Shown: in pieces, positions 26,237 to 35,325 of the stretch
Layout of the letters: every line of letters begins with the position of its first letter
Position numbering within the stretch: the first letter of the stretch is position 1
Translations under genes and position numbers: made by a program
The notes under the pieces: generated by a model
What the model was told of the DNA's origin: nothing
The model's input: only the letters and a program-made list of their open reading frames with translations
The model's database searches: none
From: Flavobacterium sp.
GTDB taxonomy: Bacteria; Bacteroidota; Bacteroidia; Flavobacteriales; Flavobacteriaceae
Direction of reading: 5' to 3'
NCBI RefSeq assembly: GCF_004211145.1
Contig: NZ_SEBS01000008.1
Span: forward strand, 62,001 to 126,000
DNA: 64,000 bases

Positions 26237-29200
26237 TTACATGTTCCTACGATACTGTCCGCCAACCTCAAACAACGCGCTCGTAATCTGCCCCAAAGAA
26301 CAAACCTTCGCCGTTTCCATCAATTGCTCAAAAATGTTTTTGTTTTGGATCGCGGCTTCCTGCACGGTTGCGATCAATTCGTCTTCCTTGCCCGCATTCG
26401 CTTTGTGCAGATTGTCGAGCATGTTGATCTGATATTGTTTTTCTTCTTCGGTCGCGCGGATGACTTCCATCGGAACAACCGTAGGCGAACCTTTCGAGCT
26501 TAAAAACGTGTTCACGCCGATGATCGGGAATTCGCCATTGTGCTTGAGCGTTTCGTAATACAACGATTCTTCCTGGATTTTCGAACGTTGGTACATGGTT
26601 TCCATCGCGCCCAGCACGCCGCCGCGTTCCGTGATTCGGTCAAATTCCTGCAACACGGCATCCTCTACCAGATCAGTCAATTCCTCGATGATGAACGAAC
26701 CTTGGATCGGGTTTTCGTTCTTGGCGAGACCGAGTTCTTTGTTGATGATCAGTTGGATCGCCATCGCGCGACGCACCGATTCTTCGGTCGGAGTCGTGAT
26801 CGCTTCGTCGTAAGCATTCGTGTGCAACGAGTTACAATTGTCGTAAATCGCGTACAAAGCCTGCAATGTGGTTCGGATGTCGTTGAAGTCGATTTCCTGG
26901 GCATGCAACGATCTTCCCGACGTTTGGATATGGTATTTCAACATCTGCGCGCGTTCGTTCGCCCCATATTTGTTTTTCATCGCTTTCGCCCAGATCCTTC
27001 TTGCGACGCGTCCGATCACGGCATATTCGGGATCAATGCCGTTCGAGAAGAAGAACGACAAATTCGGGCCGAAATCATTGATGTTCATGCCGCGGCTCAA
27101 ATAATATTCGACGTATGTGAAACCGTTCGAGAGCGTGAACGCCAATTGTGTGATCGGGTTCGCTCCTGCTTCGGCGATATGGTAACCTGAAATCGAAACC
27201 GAATAGAAATTTCGGACGTTGTTCGTGATGAAATATTCCTGGACGTCGCCCATCATTCGGAGCGCAAATTCCGTCGAGAAAATACACGTATTTTGTGCTT
27301 GGTCTTCTTTTAAGATGTCGGCTTGAACCGTTCCGCGAACCTGCGTTAACGTAAGTTCCTTTATTTGTTGGTAGACATCGTTCGGCAAAACCTCATCGCC
27401 CGTGACGCCGAGCAACATCAAACCGAGTCCGTCGTTTCCTTCGGGCAGATCGCCTTGATATTTGGGGCGTTCGGTTCCGCGGAGTTTATAGATTTCGTTG
27501 ATCTTGTTTTCAACCGAATCCTGAAGGTTTTGTTCGCGAATGTATTTCTCGCAATTCTGGTCGATGGCCGCATTCATGAAAAACGCGAGCAACATCGGCG
27601 CCGGACCGTTTATCGTCATCGAGACCGACGTGAGCGGATGGCTCAGATCGAATCCCGAATACAGTTTTTTCGCATCGTCGAGACAACAGATCGAAACACC
27701 GGCATTCCCGATCTTTCCGTAAATGTCAGGTCGCACGTGCGGATCGTTTCCATATAAAGTCACCGAATCGAAAGCCGTCGACAATCGCTTTGCAGGCATT
27801 CCTTTCGAAACGTAATGGAAACGCTTGTTGGTTCTTTCCGGTCCGCCTTCCCCGGCAAACATGCGCGACGGATCCTCGCCTTCGCGTTTGAACGGATACA
27901 ATCCTGACGTGAACGGAAATTCTCCCGGAACGTTTTCCTGTAAACACCAACGCAAAATATCGCCCCAAGCCTCGTATTTCGGCAAGGCGACTTTTGGGAT
28001 TTGCGTATGCGAAAGCGATTCGGTATGCGTCTGGATGCGGATTTCCTTGTCGCGCACCTTGAATGAATACACGGGATTTTTATATTTCGTGACCTTTTGT
28101 TGCCAGTTCAAAACGATTTCCCAGTTGTAGGGATCGAGGTCCATTTTGACGCGGTCGAATTCGGCTAAAAGTAGTTTTAGGAATTCGTTATTTTTATTGT
28201 CGTTGTTATTGTTATTGTTTATTGGGTCTGAGTCGAGACCGAATTTTGTCAGCGCAAGTTCGACTCCGCTTACCGACGAAATCGTCTTGTAGATTCCGAA
28301 AAGCGTTTGCGCGACTTTTTGCTGCGAGTTCGCGGTCGCGTCGTACTTGCGGTTGTTCTCTGAAATTTCCGACAGGTAACGCGTCCTGCTCGGCGGAATG
28401 ACGTAGATTTTCTCGCTCATTTCTTTCGAAATCGCAAAAGTCGACTGTAACCCTGACAGGGTCTTTTCTAAAACCTTGTCCATCACCGCTTTATACAACG
28501 TATTCATACCCGGATCGTTGAATTGGCTCGCAATCGTCCCGAAAACCGGCAACGTATCCAGATCGGCGTCCCACAATTGGTGGTTGCGCTGGAACTGTTT
28601 TTTGACGTCGCGCAACGCATCGAGAGCGCCTCGTTTGTCGAATTTGTTGATCGCGACGAGATCGGCGAAATCAAGCATGTCGATTTTCTCGAGTTGGGTC
28701 GCGGCTCCGAATTCAGGCGTCATAACGTAAAGTGAAACATCGGAATGATCCATGATTTCCGTATCCGACTGTCCGATTCCCGACGTTTCAAGAATGATCA
28801 AATCGTATTTCGCGGCCTTTAGGACATCAATCGCGTCGGCCACGTATTTCGACAACGCCAAATTTGACTGACGTGTCGCGAGTGAACGCATGTAAACGCG
28901 CGGATTATTGATCGCGTTCATTCGGATGCGATCGCCCAAAAGCGCGCCTCCGGTTTTGCGTTTCGACGGGTCGACTGAAATCAATCCAATCGTTTTTTCA
29001 GGGAAATCAATCAAAAATCGTCTCACCAATTCATCGACCAAAGACGATTTTCCTGCGCCTCCGGTTCCCGTGATTCCCAAAACAGGTGTCGTTGAACTTT
29101 CGTTTTTCTTGCGGATTTCGTTCATTGTCGGCATCGCGACATCGGGAAAATTCTCGGCCGATGAAATCACTCTCGCGATCGCCGGAGCGAATTTTTCCTC

Positions 29201-29674
29201 CAAATGTTTCGCTTCACCGTTCAATGAATCGCCCACGGGATAATCGGAACGCTTGACCAGATCGTTGATCATGCCTTGCAATCCCATGGCGCGGCCGTCG
29301 TCGGGCGAATAAATCCTTTCGATGCCGTATTCGTGCAATTCAGAAATTTCCGATGGCAAGATCACGCCGCCTCCGCCTCCGAAAATCTTGATATGGCCCG
29401 CGCCTTTTTCATGGAGCAGGTCGTGCATATATTTAAAGTATTCGTTGTGTCCGCCTTGGTAGGACGTCATCGCGATCGCATTCGCATCCTCTTGGATCGC
29501 GGTGTTCACGACTTCTTCGACGCTTCGGTCATGACCTAAATGAATCACTTCGACGCCTGTAGACTGGATGATTCGCCTCATGATGTTGATCGCGGCATCG
29601 TGCCCGTCAAACAACGACGCAGCGGTTACTATTCTTACTTTATTGACAGGAATGTACGGTTTTGCTTGTTCCAT
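26237..29674 (-). CDS. icmF: Fused B12-dependent acyl-CoA mutase with G-protein chaperone (IcmF type)
   Basis: 1145 residues in the IcmF order: cobalamin-binding domain at 10-150 ([21 protein letters not shown]), MeaI-like GTPase at 195-400 (Walker [10 protein letters not shown] at 203-211, NKFD at 343-346), linker, then the mutase barrel from about 540 ([20 protein letters not shown] and ERTNKRFHY). IcmF interconverts isobutyryl-CoA and n-butyryl-CoA, or related branched acyl-CoAs; the G domain loads and protects the B12 cofactor. The substrate preference cannot be settled by eye. An asparagine-rich stretch ([14 protein letters not shown]) at about 485-498 lies in the linker. The gene stands alone. 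Activity requires adenosylcobalamin. Confidence 0.92.
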   Translation of the reverse strand: MEQAKPYIPVNKVRIVTAASLFDGHDAAINIMRRIIQSTGVEVIHLGHDRSVEEVVNTAIQEDANAIAMTSYQGGHNEYFKYMHDLLHEKGAGHIKIFGGGGGVILPSEISELHEYGIERIYSPDDGRAMGLQGMINDLVKRSDYPVGDSLNGEAKHLEEKFAPAIARVISSAENFPDVAMPTMNEIRKKNESSTTPVLGITGTGGAGKSSLVDELVRRFLIDFPEKTIGLISVDPSKRKTGGALLGDRIRMNAINNPRVYMRSLATRQSNLALSKYVADAIDVLKAAKYDLIILETSGIGQSDTEIMDHSDVSLYVMTPEFGAATQLEKIDMLDFADLVAINKFDKRGALDALRDVKKQFQRNHQLWDADLDTLPVFGTIASQFNDPGMNTLYKAVMDKVLEKTLSGLQSTFAISKEMSEKIYVIPPSRTRYLSEISENNRKYDATANSQQKVAQTLFGIYKTISSVSGVELALTKFGLDSDPINNNNNNDNKNNEFLKLLLAEFDRVKMDLDPYNWEIVLNWQQKVTKYKNPVYSFKVRDKEIRIQTHTESLSHTQIPKVALPKYEAWGDILRWCLQENVPGEFPFTSGLYPFKREGEDPSRMFAGEGGPERTNKRFHYVSKGMPAKRLSTAFDSVTLYGNDPHVRPDIYGKIGNAGVSICCLDDAKKLYSGFDLSHPLTSVSMTINGPAPMLLAFFMNAAIDQNCEKYIREQNLQDSVENKINEIYKLRGTERPKYQGDLPEGNDGLGLMLLGVTGDEVLPNDVYQQIKELTLTQVRGTVQADILKEDQAQNTCIFSTEFALRMMGDVQEYFITNNVRNFYSVSISGYHIAEAGANPITQLAFTLSNGFTYVEYYLSRGMNINDFGPNLSFFFSNGIDPEYAVIGRVARRIWAKAMKNKYGANERAQMLKYHIQTSGRSLHAQEIDFNDIRTTLQALYAIYDNCNSLHTNAYDEAITTPTEESVRRAMAIQLIINKELGLAKNENPIQGSFIIEELTDLVEDAVLQEFDRITERGGVLGAMETMYQRSKIQEESLYYETLKHNGEFPIIGVNTFLSSKGSPTVVPMEVIRATEEEKQYQINMLDNLHKANAGKEDELIATVQEAAIQNKNIFEQLMETAKVCSLGQITSALFEVGGQYRRNM

Positions 29675-29726
29675 TTTTAAGGAGATGGGAATATTTGGGG
29701 TGCAATTTACGAAAACGATAACTTTA

Positions 29727-29765
29727 AATGAACAATTGACAATTGATAATTGATAATTGACAGTG
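29727..29765. repeat. Short A/T-rich direct repeat (AATTGATAATTGA)
   Basis: Units ACAATTGACAATTGATAATT and GATAATTGACAG form a small array of AATTGA motifs upstream of the mutase gene. The same kind of sequence (CAATTGTCAATTGTTAAC) occurs at 51183-51200. No function is evident. Confidence 0.5.
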
Positions 29766-29880
29766 GTTTAGAGATAGTGACATTTTGGGTTCGTTAACCT
29801 GCCAAGTTTCGTCAATCTTGTGGATTTAGATCGAAACAGCGTCGACTCCGCAGACTCACAAAGTCTTCGAAACTTTCAGT

Positions 29881-30396
29881 TCAGACAAGTAGTTCGGCGA
29901 GTTTTGCGGCTAAAAATGTTTGTTCAAGTCCGAGAAGTTCCTGCCGAAGTTCGAGTTTCATAAGCGTCGTACCGTATGCGGCAACCGAATTTTTTCCCGA
30001 CAATTTGCTAAACGGCAACGGATTTCGTTCGCCCTTAAAATCGTGTTGCTCGACGAACCCCGACAGTTGCTCGCGGCGCATCGCTTTCGCTTTCTTTTGT
30101 TCGGTATCGGCGATCTTTCGGCTCACGGTCATGCGCTGGTAGTCGTTCTCGAGCACAAGTCTTTCGATATGTTTGACCAATAGCGCGCGCTCGTCTTTGC
30201 CAGATTCCGCTTTTACATCGGTTTTAGCCGATTGCGCGTGCGCCAGCAACTCCGACATTTTTTGATGCGCCGATACCGGAAGGCTGCGCTTGCCAGTCTC
30301 ATACAAGGCCAGGACCGGCCGGCTGATGTTGAGCAGCGCCGCCAATTCAAATTGGGTTAGGCCAAGCGATTCGCGTTCGAGAGATTTTTTGCCCAT
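29881..30396 (-). CDS. XRE-family helix-turn-helix regulator with charged C-terminal helices
   Basis: 171 residues. The HTH is at about 10-40 (LGLTQFELAALLNISRPVLALYETGKRSLP). The rest is predicted helical and rich in Lys, Glu and Gln (KHIERLVLENDYQRM, REQLSGFVEQHDFKGERN), perhaps an oligomerisation or ligand part. It follows the type IIG and DUF6933-like genes on the same strand, 115 bases downstream. It may control its own unit: repeated TTGAAACA elements lie in that gap. A link to the restriction gene is plausible but unproved. Confidence 0.8.
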   Translation of the reverse strand: MGKKSLERESLGLTQFELAALLNISRPVLALYETGKRSLPVSAHQKMSELLAHAQSAKTDVKAESGKDERALLVKHIERLVLENDYQRMTVSRKIADTEQKKAKAMRREQLSGFVEQHDFKGERNPLPFSKLSGKNSVAAYGTTLMKLELRQELLGLEQTFLAAKLAELLV

Positions 30397-30405
30397 GACG
30401 ACTAT

Positions 30406-30486
30406 ATTGAAACAATTTTTCGACCGATTTACATTTTGTACAACAGTTGAAACAATTTTTATGGAAGGTAATAAAATGTTTCAAAT
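30406..30486. promoter_or_regulatory. Repeated TTGAAACAATTTTT elements, candidate operators
   Basis: ATTGAAACAATTTTT at 30406-30420 and GTTGAAACAATTTTT at 30446-30460 lie exactly 40 bases apart. The reverse form TGTTTCAA at 30477-30484 makes an inverted pair with the second. They lie immediately upstream of the XRE gene, whose product is the natural candidate to bind them. Confidence 0.55.
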
Positions 30487-30511
30487 AAATATAAAATACC
30501 GGAAATCCGCA

Positions 30512-31024
30512 TCAGACATTGGGTTCAAACCGCGACAATTGCTTCTTGAAATGTTCGGCTGCGGTGGCGAATCCCAATGTCTTTTGAGGCATTGCATTCA
30601 ACGTCTTCTCTGAATACAGTTTCACCTTTGCCGGGTCGTTCGTGTCGTAATACACTTTTTCGAGTCGGCGTATGAAATGATTGATGATCGTCATCTCGCG
30701 ACCTTTAAAAGGCATCGGATACGCCAATGTATGATCCTGTAAATCCTCGAACAGCTTTATTTGGGCCACGGTGAATTTGTCGGCGAGCATTTGGCGCGTC
30801 GCCTTCACGAGGAACGAATCGAGACACAATTTAAAATCGGGTTCGATCATGAAAACCGTGACGCTGTAAAGCGATTGTTCTTCCATGATGATCAGATGCT
30901 TTTGGCCCGCAAGTTCAAAAACATGTGCGAACCAATGCCAGTAAGCCGTTTCGGGCGAGATTTGACCAATGGTTTCAAAGTCAAAATACTTGCAGGTTGC
31001 TTTTGAAAGATAGATATTGGTCAT
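30512..31024 (-). CDS. Small protein resembling DUF6933
   Basis: 170 residues. A strand-rich first half (AYWHWFAHVFELAGQKHLIIMEEQSLYSVTVFM) followed by a helical half (LDSFLVKATRQMLADKFTVAQIKLFEDL) fits my memory of DUF6933 proteins, which have no known function; the match is by layout, not by search. Its ATG overlaps the stop of the type IIG gene by four bases, so the two are translationally coupled and the protein may work with the restriction-modification enzyme. Confidence 0.6.
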   Translation of the reverse strand: MTNIYLSKATCKYFDFETIGQISPETAYWHWFAHVFELAGQKHLIIMEEQSLYSVTVFMIEPDFKLCLDSFLVKATRQMLADKFTVAQIKLFEDLQDHTLAYPMPFKGREMTIINHFIRRLEKVYYDTNDPAKVKLYSEKTLNAMPQKTLGFATAAEHFKKQLSRFEPNV

Positions 31025-34000
31025 TTTACGCTGTTTTCGACGATGGCGATTTCTTCGTCGGTTAAGTTGTAAAGTTGGTAGACGAGTTGGTCGATTTGGG
31101 ATTCGAGATCTGCGGTTTTCGAATCTGTATTTTCCGTTTTAATTGAAATAATTTGTTTTACGAGTTGTGCTATTTTTTCTTTATCAATAAATGATTTAAC
31201 TGGAAGTGATTTCGCATTTTCTATTAGGATCTTTTGAAAAAGTTCTTTTTCAATATCGAGATATACGAACTTGTGGTAAAAGTTGACAAGCTTACTGTTT
31301 AATAAGGCAAGAACTTCCCATATTGTAATGCCATGTTTTGGGATGACCGCAAATCCAATCTGAGTAAAATATAGAGGTTCATCGGAATATCCCGCGTAAA
31401 TTTTTGGAGGCTTACCCGATACAATTTGACGAACAATGACTCTAGGTTCTACGAAAAATTTTTCTTCTCTTTTCGCGCCTAACCATTCACCGTATTTTAT
31501 GTATTCGCCAACTTGATTTTGCACTATGTACGGAATTATATTTTCTCCTTTTATAAGCGGCTTATATATGTCGGAGGTTTTTATTTTTGAATGAAATTCT
31601 TTATTCTCTATTATCTCCTTTGTGTGCCCTTTATACTTGTCGTAAGGGGTTATCCCTAGTGAGAAATCAGCTAGCGAACCTAATTCTACGCCGGCATTTA
31701 AAACCTTCTCTAAAATCATAGAATACGAGGCTGAAATAAAAATATTAAATTTTGGCTGCGAATAAATTTTCCACACCTCTTTATTTATCTTTTTTTTCAG
31801 TTTCAAATCGATATCGTCAATTTTTTCGTCCTTTTGGAAATGTATCGCCTCGCAAAAAGCCGAATTCACGGCCTTTTGAAAATTGATGATAATGGTTTCA
31901 ACAGTTGCGTCCTCGAACACTTTCTCAGGTAATTTTATAATTTCATAGACTTCTCCAGCAATCATATTTCTTAATTCCTGGTACGATGAATTCATCAAAA
32001 TAGAGTTCGGAATAATATAGGAAAATTGCCCCAATGGCTTCAAAATAATACGAGCTCTTTCGACAAATGTCGAATACAGGTTTACTCGATTAGTAGACGT
32101 TTCGTAATTAGAAAATATGAAATCGACCAAATCTTTTTTTAATTCTTTAATATCGACATAAGGCGGATTCCCAATCACTACATCAAATCCCACAAAATTC
32201 CCATCGTTGTCCAAAACCTCGGGGAATTCGAAACGCCATTCGAATGCATTTTCGTAGATCTTGTTGGCCTTGATCTCTTCGATCTCGGCGTCGAGTTTTT
32301 TGGTTTCGGTTGCGAGCTTCTCTACTTGTTTGTTCCACGCGGCTTTTTCCTTTTTGCCCAAATCAAAAAGCTGCTGCTGGTTGGTCAGGTTGTAGAGTTC
32401 GCCCGAGAGTTTTCGATACTTGAGCAGTTTCGGATCGTTGCCTGAAATCTCGCTTCGGAAATCGCTTTTTATATCGTGGATCAATTTTTCCATCTCGCGT
32501 TTCTGCTCCTTGCTTTTGGCGTTGCGGTACGTGTCGACGGCCAATCGGTAACTGTCGATCGACCACTTGCTTTTCTTGAGCGCCTGGCCAAGGTCGGCGT
32601 CGATAGCGAATCGGCTCACCAATGAATTCCCGCATTTGATGTTGATGTCGATGTTGGGCAGCGTTTCGAGTTCAGTCGCGTTTTTATAATAGGCATTCTT
32701 GAGCAGTTCGATCCAGAGCCGCAGTCGACAGATTTTCACTGAATTCGGGTTGATGTCGACCCCGAAAAGACAGTTCTCGATTATCGTATGTTTTTCATGG
32801 AACAGCGTTTCCTGTACGCGCTGGCTTTCTTTGTTTGTCGGGTTGTACTCGAAGAGTTTGCCATCCTCATCGGTCACGATCAACTCATCGTTTACGACTT
32901 CCACGTGATATTCCTTGAGGCGTTTGCCGTCGCGGTCCTGCAAAATCTTGAGGTCGTTTTTAATCGAGATCATTTCGTTTAATGCCGACACCAAAAAGTG
33001 TCCCGAACCGACCGCCGGATCGCAGATTTTGATCGTGTTTACAATGGAATTGGCTTCGCTTCGATCTTGAATTTTATCGTACAGGTCGTCGATCGTCTCG
33101 CAATTCCAGCCTTTAGCCTCATTGAATTTCTGGACTACGGCCTTGCGGATCGTTTCGCGGCACATATACATCGTTATGAAACCAGGCGTAAAGAACGAAC
33201 CGTCCTTGTAACCGTTAATCTTCTCGAAGATCAAGCCCAGCACCGATGCGTTGACTAGGGTTTTGTTGTCTTCCTGGATTTCTTCCTGCCCTTCGCTCGC
33301 GAAATCGTAGGCGTCCAAAAATTTGAACAGATATTCGAGCGTTCCCAATTCGCCCGTGATCTTTTTGCCTTGGTTGTCTTTAAGCACGCTCGTCGAAAGC
33401 ACGGGAATAGGCTTGTTGTCGCGCAGGTTGCTTATGAGAAGCGTTTGGTGTTCCAGCTCGGTCGGCTCAAAAAGCGAACTGTTCAGGTACGGAACTTTAC
33501 TATACATCGTTTTTACGTCGTCGTTGCGTTCCTCGTGTTTTTTGGCGAGCACTTGAAAGAACAAAACGTTCAAATCGTCAAATTCCTTGATCTTTTCGAG
33601 GTTCAGGAACGCGTAATTCCTGTCGCCTTTGTGATACGTAATGAGTTGGGCCTCGAGTAATTTGAGGAATAATATGCGGTTTACCCAAGTGATAGAGAGT
33701 TCGAGCGCAACGTTAAACAAGCGTTCGTCCTGCGTCGCCCCGAATTGTGACGGCTTGTCCAAACGCCCGATCTTATCGAGCGTATCGAGCTGAACGATCG
33801 TGTCTTCGAGCAATGTTCCCGAATAACGCTGCCCGGGTTTGTGCCGCTCGATGAGTTTCTTCGCGCCTTCTTTCGTCTCAGTCAACCCGATGATGTGCAG
33901 CAATTCGCTGTAAAATCGCTTGTCAAGACTGTTGCTGTCGTTGGCGAACGGAAGTTTGAGCAAGTGTTCGGGCGAAAGCAGTTTAAATAGCGAGATGAGT

Positions 34001-34665
34001 TTGTTGTCGTCTTTTTTATCGTTGTTGCGCAACGCCTTTTCGTAATCGTGCAGGTCGAAATACGTGAATTGGATGTCGTTGATTACTTGAGCGATGAACG
34101 GTTCGGCTATTTGTTTGTAGAAAAAGTCGGTTTTGTTTTCAGACAATCGGCTTTCTTCAAAATCGGTGAATTGCTTTACAAGCGTTTTATTTTGGGCGAA
34201 AAGCCTGTCGAAAATCGTCGCGTCGAAAATAAACCATTCGTAAACATTCGTTACGACGAGTTGCTTGACCTCGAGATTTTTGTGGGTGATCCGTTCGCGC
34301 AGGTAATACAACACCAATTCCTGCAACGCTTTCGAATTGAGCCTTTTGGTCGAGACCATTTCAGTTTTGTTCGAAAATTTCTTGGCTTCGATAATCACGC
34401 CAACGGGAGTTTTCGCCGAATTCCCGATGTGAATCACCTGATCGTTCCTGCCTTTGGTGTTGATGAAATGGCTCGGATCGTAATAGGTTTTCTTGAGGAA
34501 ATCCATTACGAGGTTTTTGTGGAATTCCTCAGATTCGGAATCGTTTACGTGATCGAGCAGCTGAACGAGATTGGCTTTGAACTTTTCAATATCCGAACGG
34601 TTCGGCTTTGCTTTAAGAAACGCTTTATTTAACGCGGCATGCGGTTTTAACTGCTGGATTTCCAT
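31021..34665 (-). CDS. Type IIG restriction-modification enzyme (Eco57I-like)
   Basis: 1214 residues, one chain. The N-terminal nuclease domain has a PD-(D/E)xK pattern: Asp75, then IIEAKK (Glu93, Lys95). The methyltransferase domain has motif I near residue 550 (DPAVGSGHFLVSALNEM) and the catalytic motif NPPYVDI near 830, as in N6-adenine methylases. The C-terminal third is the target recognition domain (GITPYDKYKGHTKEII, and repeats with YIVQN and KPPKIY). The target sequence cannot be predicted. No separate methylase or specificity gene is needed. Bases 31100-32150 are far more AT-rich than the rest (12 G/C of 60 at 31141-31200 against 32 of 60 at 32521-32580), suggesting an acquired recognition domain. 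Confidence 0.9.
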   Translation of the reverse strand: MEIQQLKPHAALNKAFLKAKPNRSDIEKFKANLVQLLDHVNDSESEEFHKNLVMDFLKKTYYDPSHFINTKGRNDQVIHIGNSAKTPVGVIIEAKKFSNKTEMVSTKRLNSKALQELVLYYLRERITHKNLEVKQLVVTNVYEWFIFDATIFDRLFAQNKTLVKQFTDFEESRLSENKTDFFYKQIAEPFIAQVINDIQFTYFDLHDYEKALRNNDKKDDNKLISLFKLLSPEHLLKLPFANDSNSLDKRFYSELLHIIGLTETKEGAKKLIERHKPGQRYSGTLLEDTIVQLDTLDKIGRLDKPSQFGATQDERLFNVALELSITWVNRILFLKLLEAQLITYHKGDRNYAFLNLEKIKEFDDLNVLFFQVLAKKHEERNDDVKTMYSKVPYLNSSLFEPTELEHQTLLISNLRDNKPIPVLSTSVLKDNQGKKITGELGTLEYLFKFLDAYDFASEGQEEIQEDNKTLVNASVLGLIFEKINGYKDGSFFTPGFITMYMCRETIRKAVVQKFNEAKGWNCETIDDLYDKIQDRSEANSIVNTIKICDPAVGSGHFLVSALNEMISIKNDLKILQDRDGKRLKEYHVEVVNDELIVTDEDGKLFEYNPTNKESQRVQETLFHEKHTIIENCLFGVDINPNSVKICRLRLWIELLKNAYYKNATELETLPNIDINIKCGNSLVSRFAIDADLGQALKKSKWSIDSYRLAVDTYRNAKSKEQKREMEKLIHDIKSDFRSEISGNDPKLLKYRKLSGELYNLTNQQQLFDLGKKEKAAWNKQVEKLATETKKLDAEIEEIKANKIYENAFEWRFEFPEVLDNDGNFVGFDVVIGNPPYVDIKELKKDLVDFIFSNYETSTNRVNLYSTFVERARIILKPLGQFSYIIPNSILMNSSYQELRNMIAGEVYEIIKLPEKVFEDATVETIIINFQKAVNSAFCEAIHFQKDEKIDDIDLKLKKKINKEVWKIYSQPKFNIFISASYSMILEKVLNAGVELGSLADFSLGITPYDKYKGHTKEIIENKEFHSKIKTSDIYKPLIKGENIIPYIVQNQVGEYIKYGEWLGAKREEKFFVEPRVIVRQIVSGKPPKIYAGYSDEPLYFTQIGFAVIPKHGITIWEVLALLNSKLVNFYHKFVYLDIEKELFQKILIENAKSLPVKSFIDKEKIAQLVKQIISIKTENTDSKTADLESQIDQLVYQLYNLTDEEIAIVENSVK

Positions 34666-34782
34666 TCGGGATTATCTGTGAATTGTGTAGAAACAAATAA
34701 ACGAAAAATTATATCGAGTAAGGTTCAAGACGTCCAAAATACAACAATGAAAATGGCGCGCCGAAAATGATTATTTGGCCGT

Positions 34783-35244
34783 TCACGACTTTAAACTCGA
34801 AGCACTCCGAATTCTTTTCTCGAGCTTCCACGCAACGACTGCAACGGCTGCCGAAACTACAACCATAACGAAACACATTGCCAAAAAACCCGCCGGATCG
34901 TCGTCTTCGCTGTGGAAAATCCTTATGTAAAGTCCCGCCGAGACGATTAGAATACCCAATAATATCGCGCAGATCTTTATGGTCCGCAACATTTTTATTG
35001 ACGTCATCGTATATAATTTGTTTCGCCCGATTCGGCCCAATAACGAAATCGCGTTGTACAAAGCGACGAAAAAAGCAATGGAAGACACATAGGCGAACAG
35101 GATAAACGGATCGGAATAAATGCTCACCAAGTCAAGGTCTTTGGCCCTTCCTTCGATCGTCGGAAGCCAAATCATCATGGCAAGGATGACAAAGCCGACG
35201 AACACGAGGACAGCTTGAAGGAATGGAAATGCGAACCTTTTCAT
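34783..35244 (-). CDS. DUF2975 membrane protein
   Basis: 153 residues with four transmembrane helices (LQAVLVFVGFVILAMMIW, ILFAYVSSIAFFVALY, AILLGILIVSAGLYI, FVMVVVSAAVAVVAWKL). The loop LLGRIGRNKLYTMTSIKMLRTIKICA between helices 2 and 3 is the usual conserved region of DUF2975. The family has no known activity and is often next to a small HTH regulator, which is not seen here. It is divergent from the ABC exporter gene. Confidence 0.8.
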   Translation of the reverse strand: MKRFAFPFLQAVLVFVGFVILAMMIWLPTIEGRAKDLDLVSIYSDPFILFAYVSSIAFFVALYNAISLLGRIGRNKLYTMTSIKMLRTIKICAILLGILIVSAGLYIRIFHSEDDDPAGFLAMCFVMVVVSAAVAVVAWKLEKRIRSASSLKS

Positions 35245-35325
35245 AATGTTTTTTCGATGTCTAATTTCGTGAAAAAATTTCAGTCGGCCTATATCGAATT
35301 TAGTTCGTAACTTAAACGTACCGCT

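Noticed and set aside
26237..29674. Frameshift at the Asn-rich run in the mutase gene
   Set aside because: Both flanking domains are in the same frame and continuous; no stop or shift is needed.
31021..34665. BREX PglX methylase
   Set aside because: It has an N-terminal PD-(D/E)xK nuclease motif and no other BREX genes nearby.
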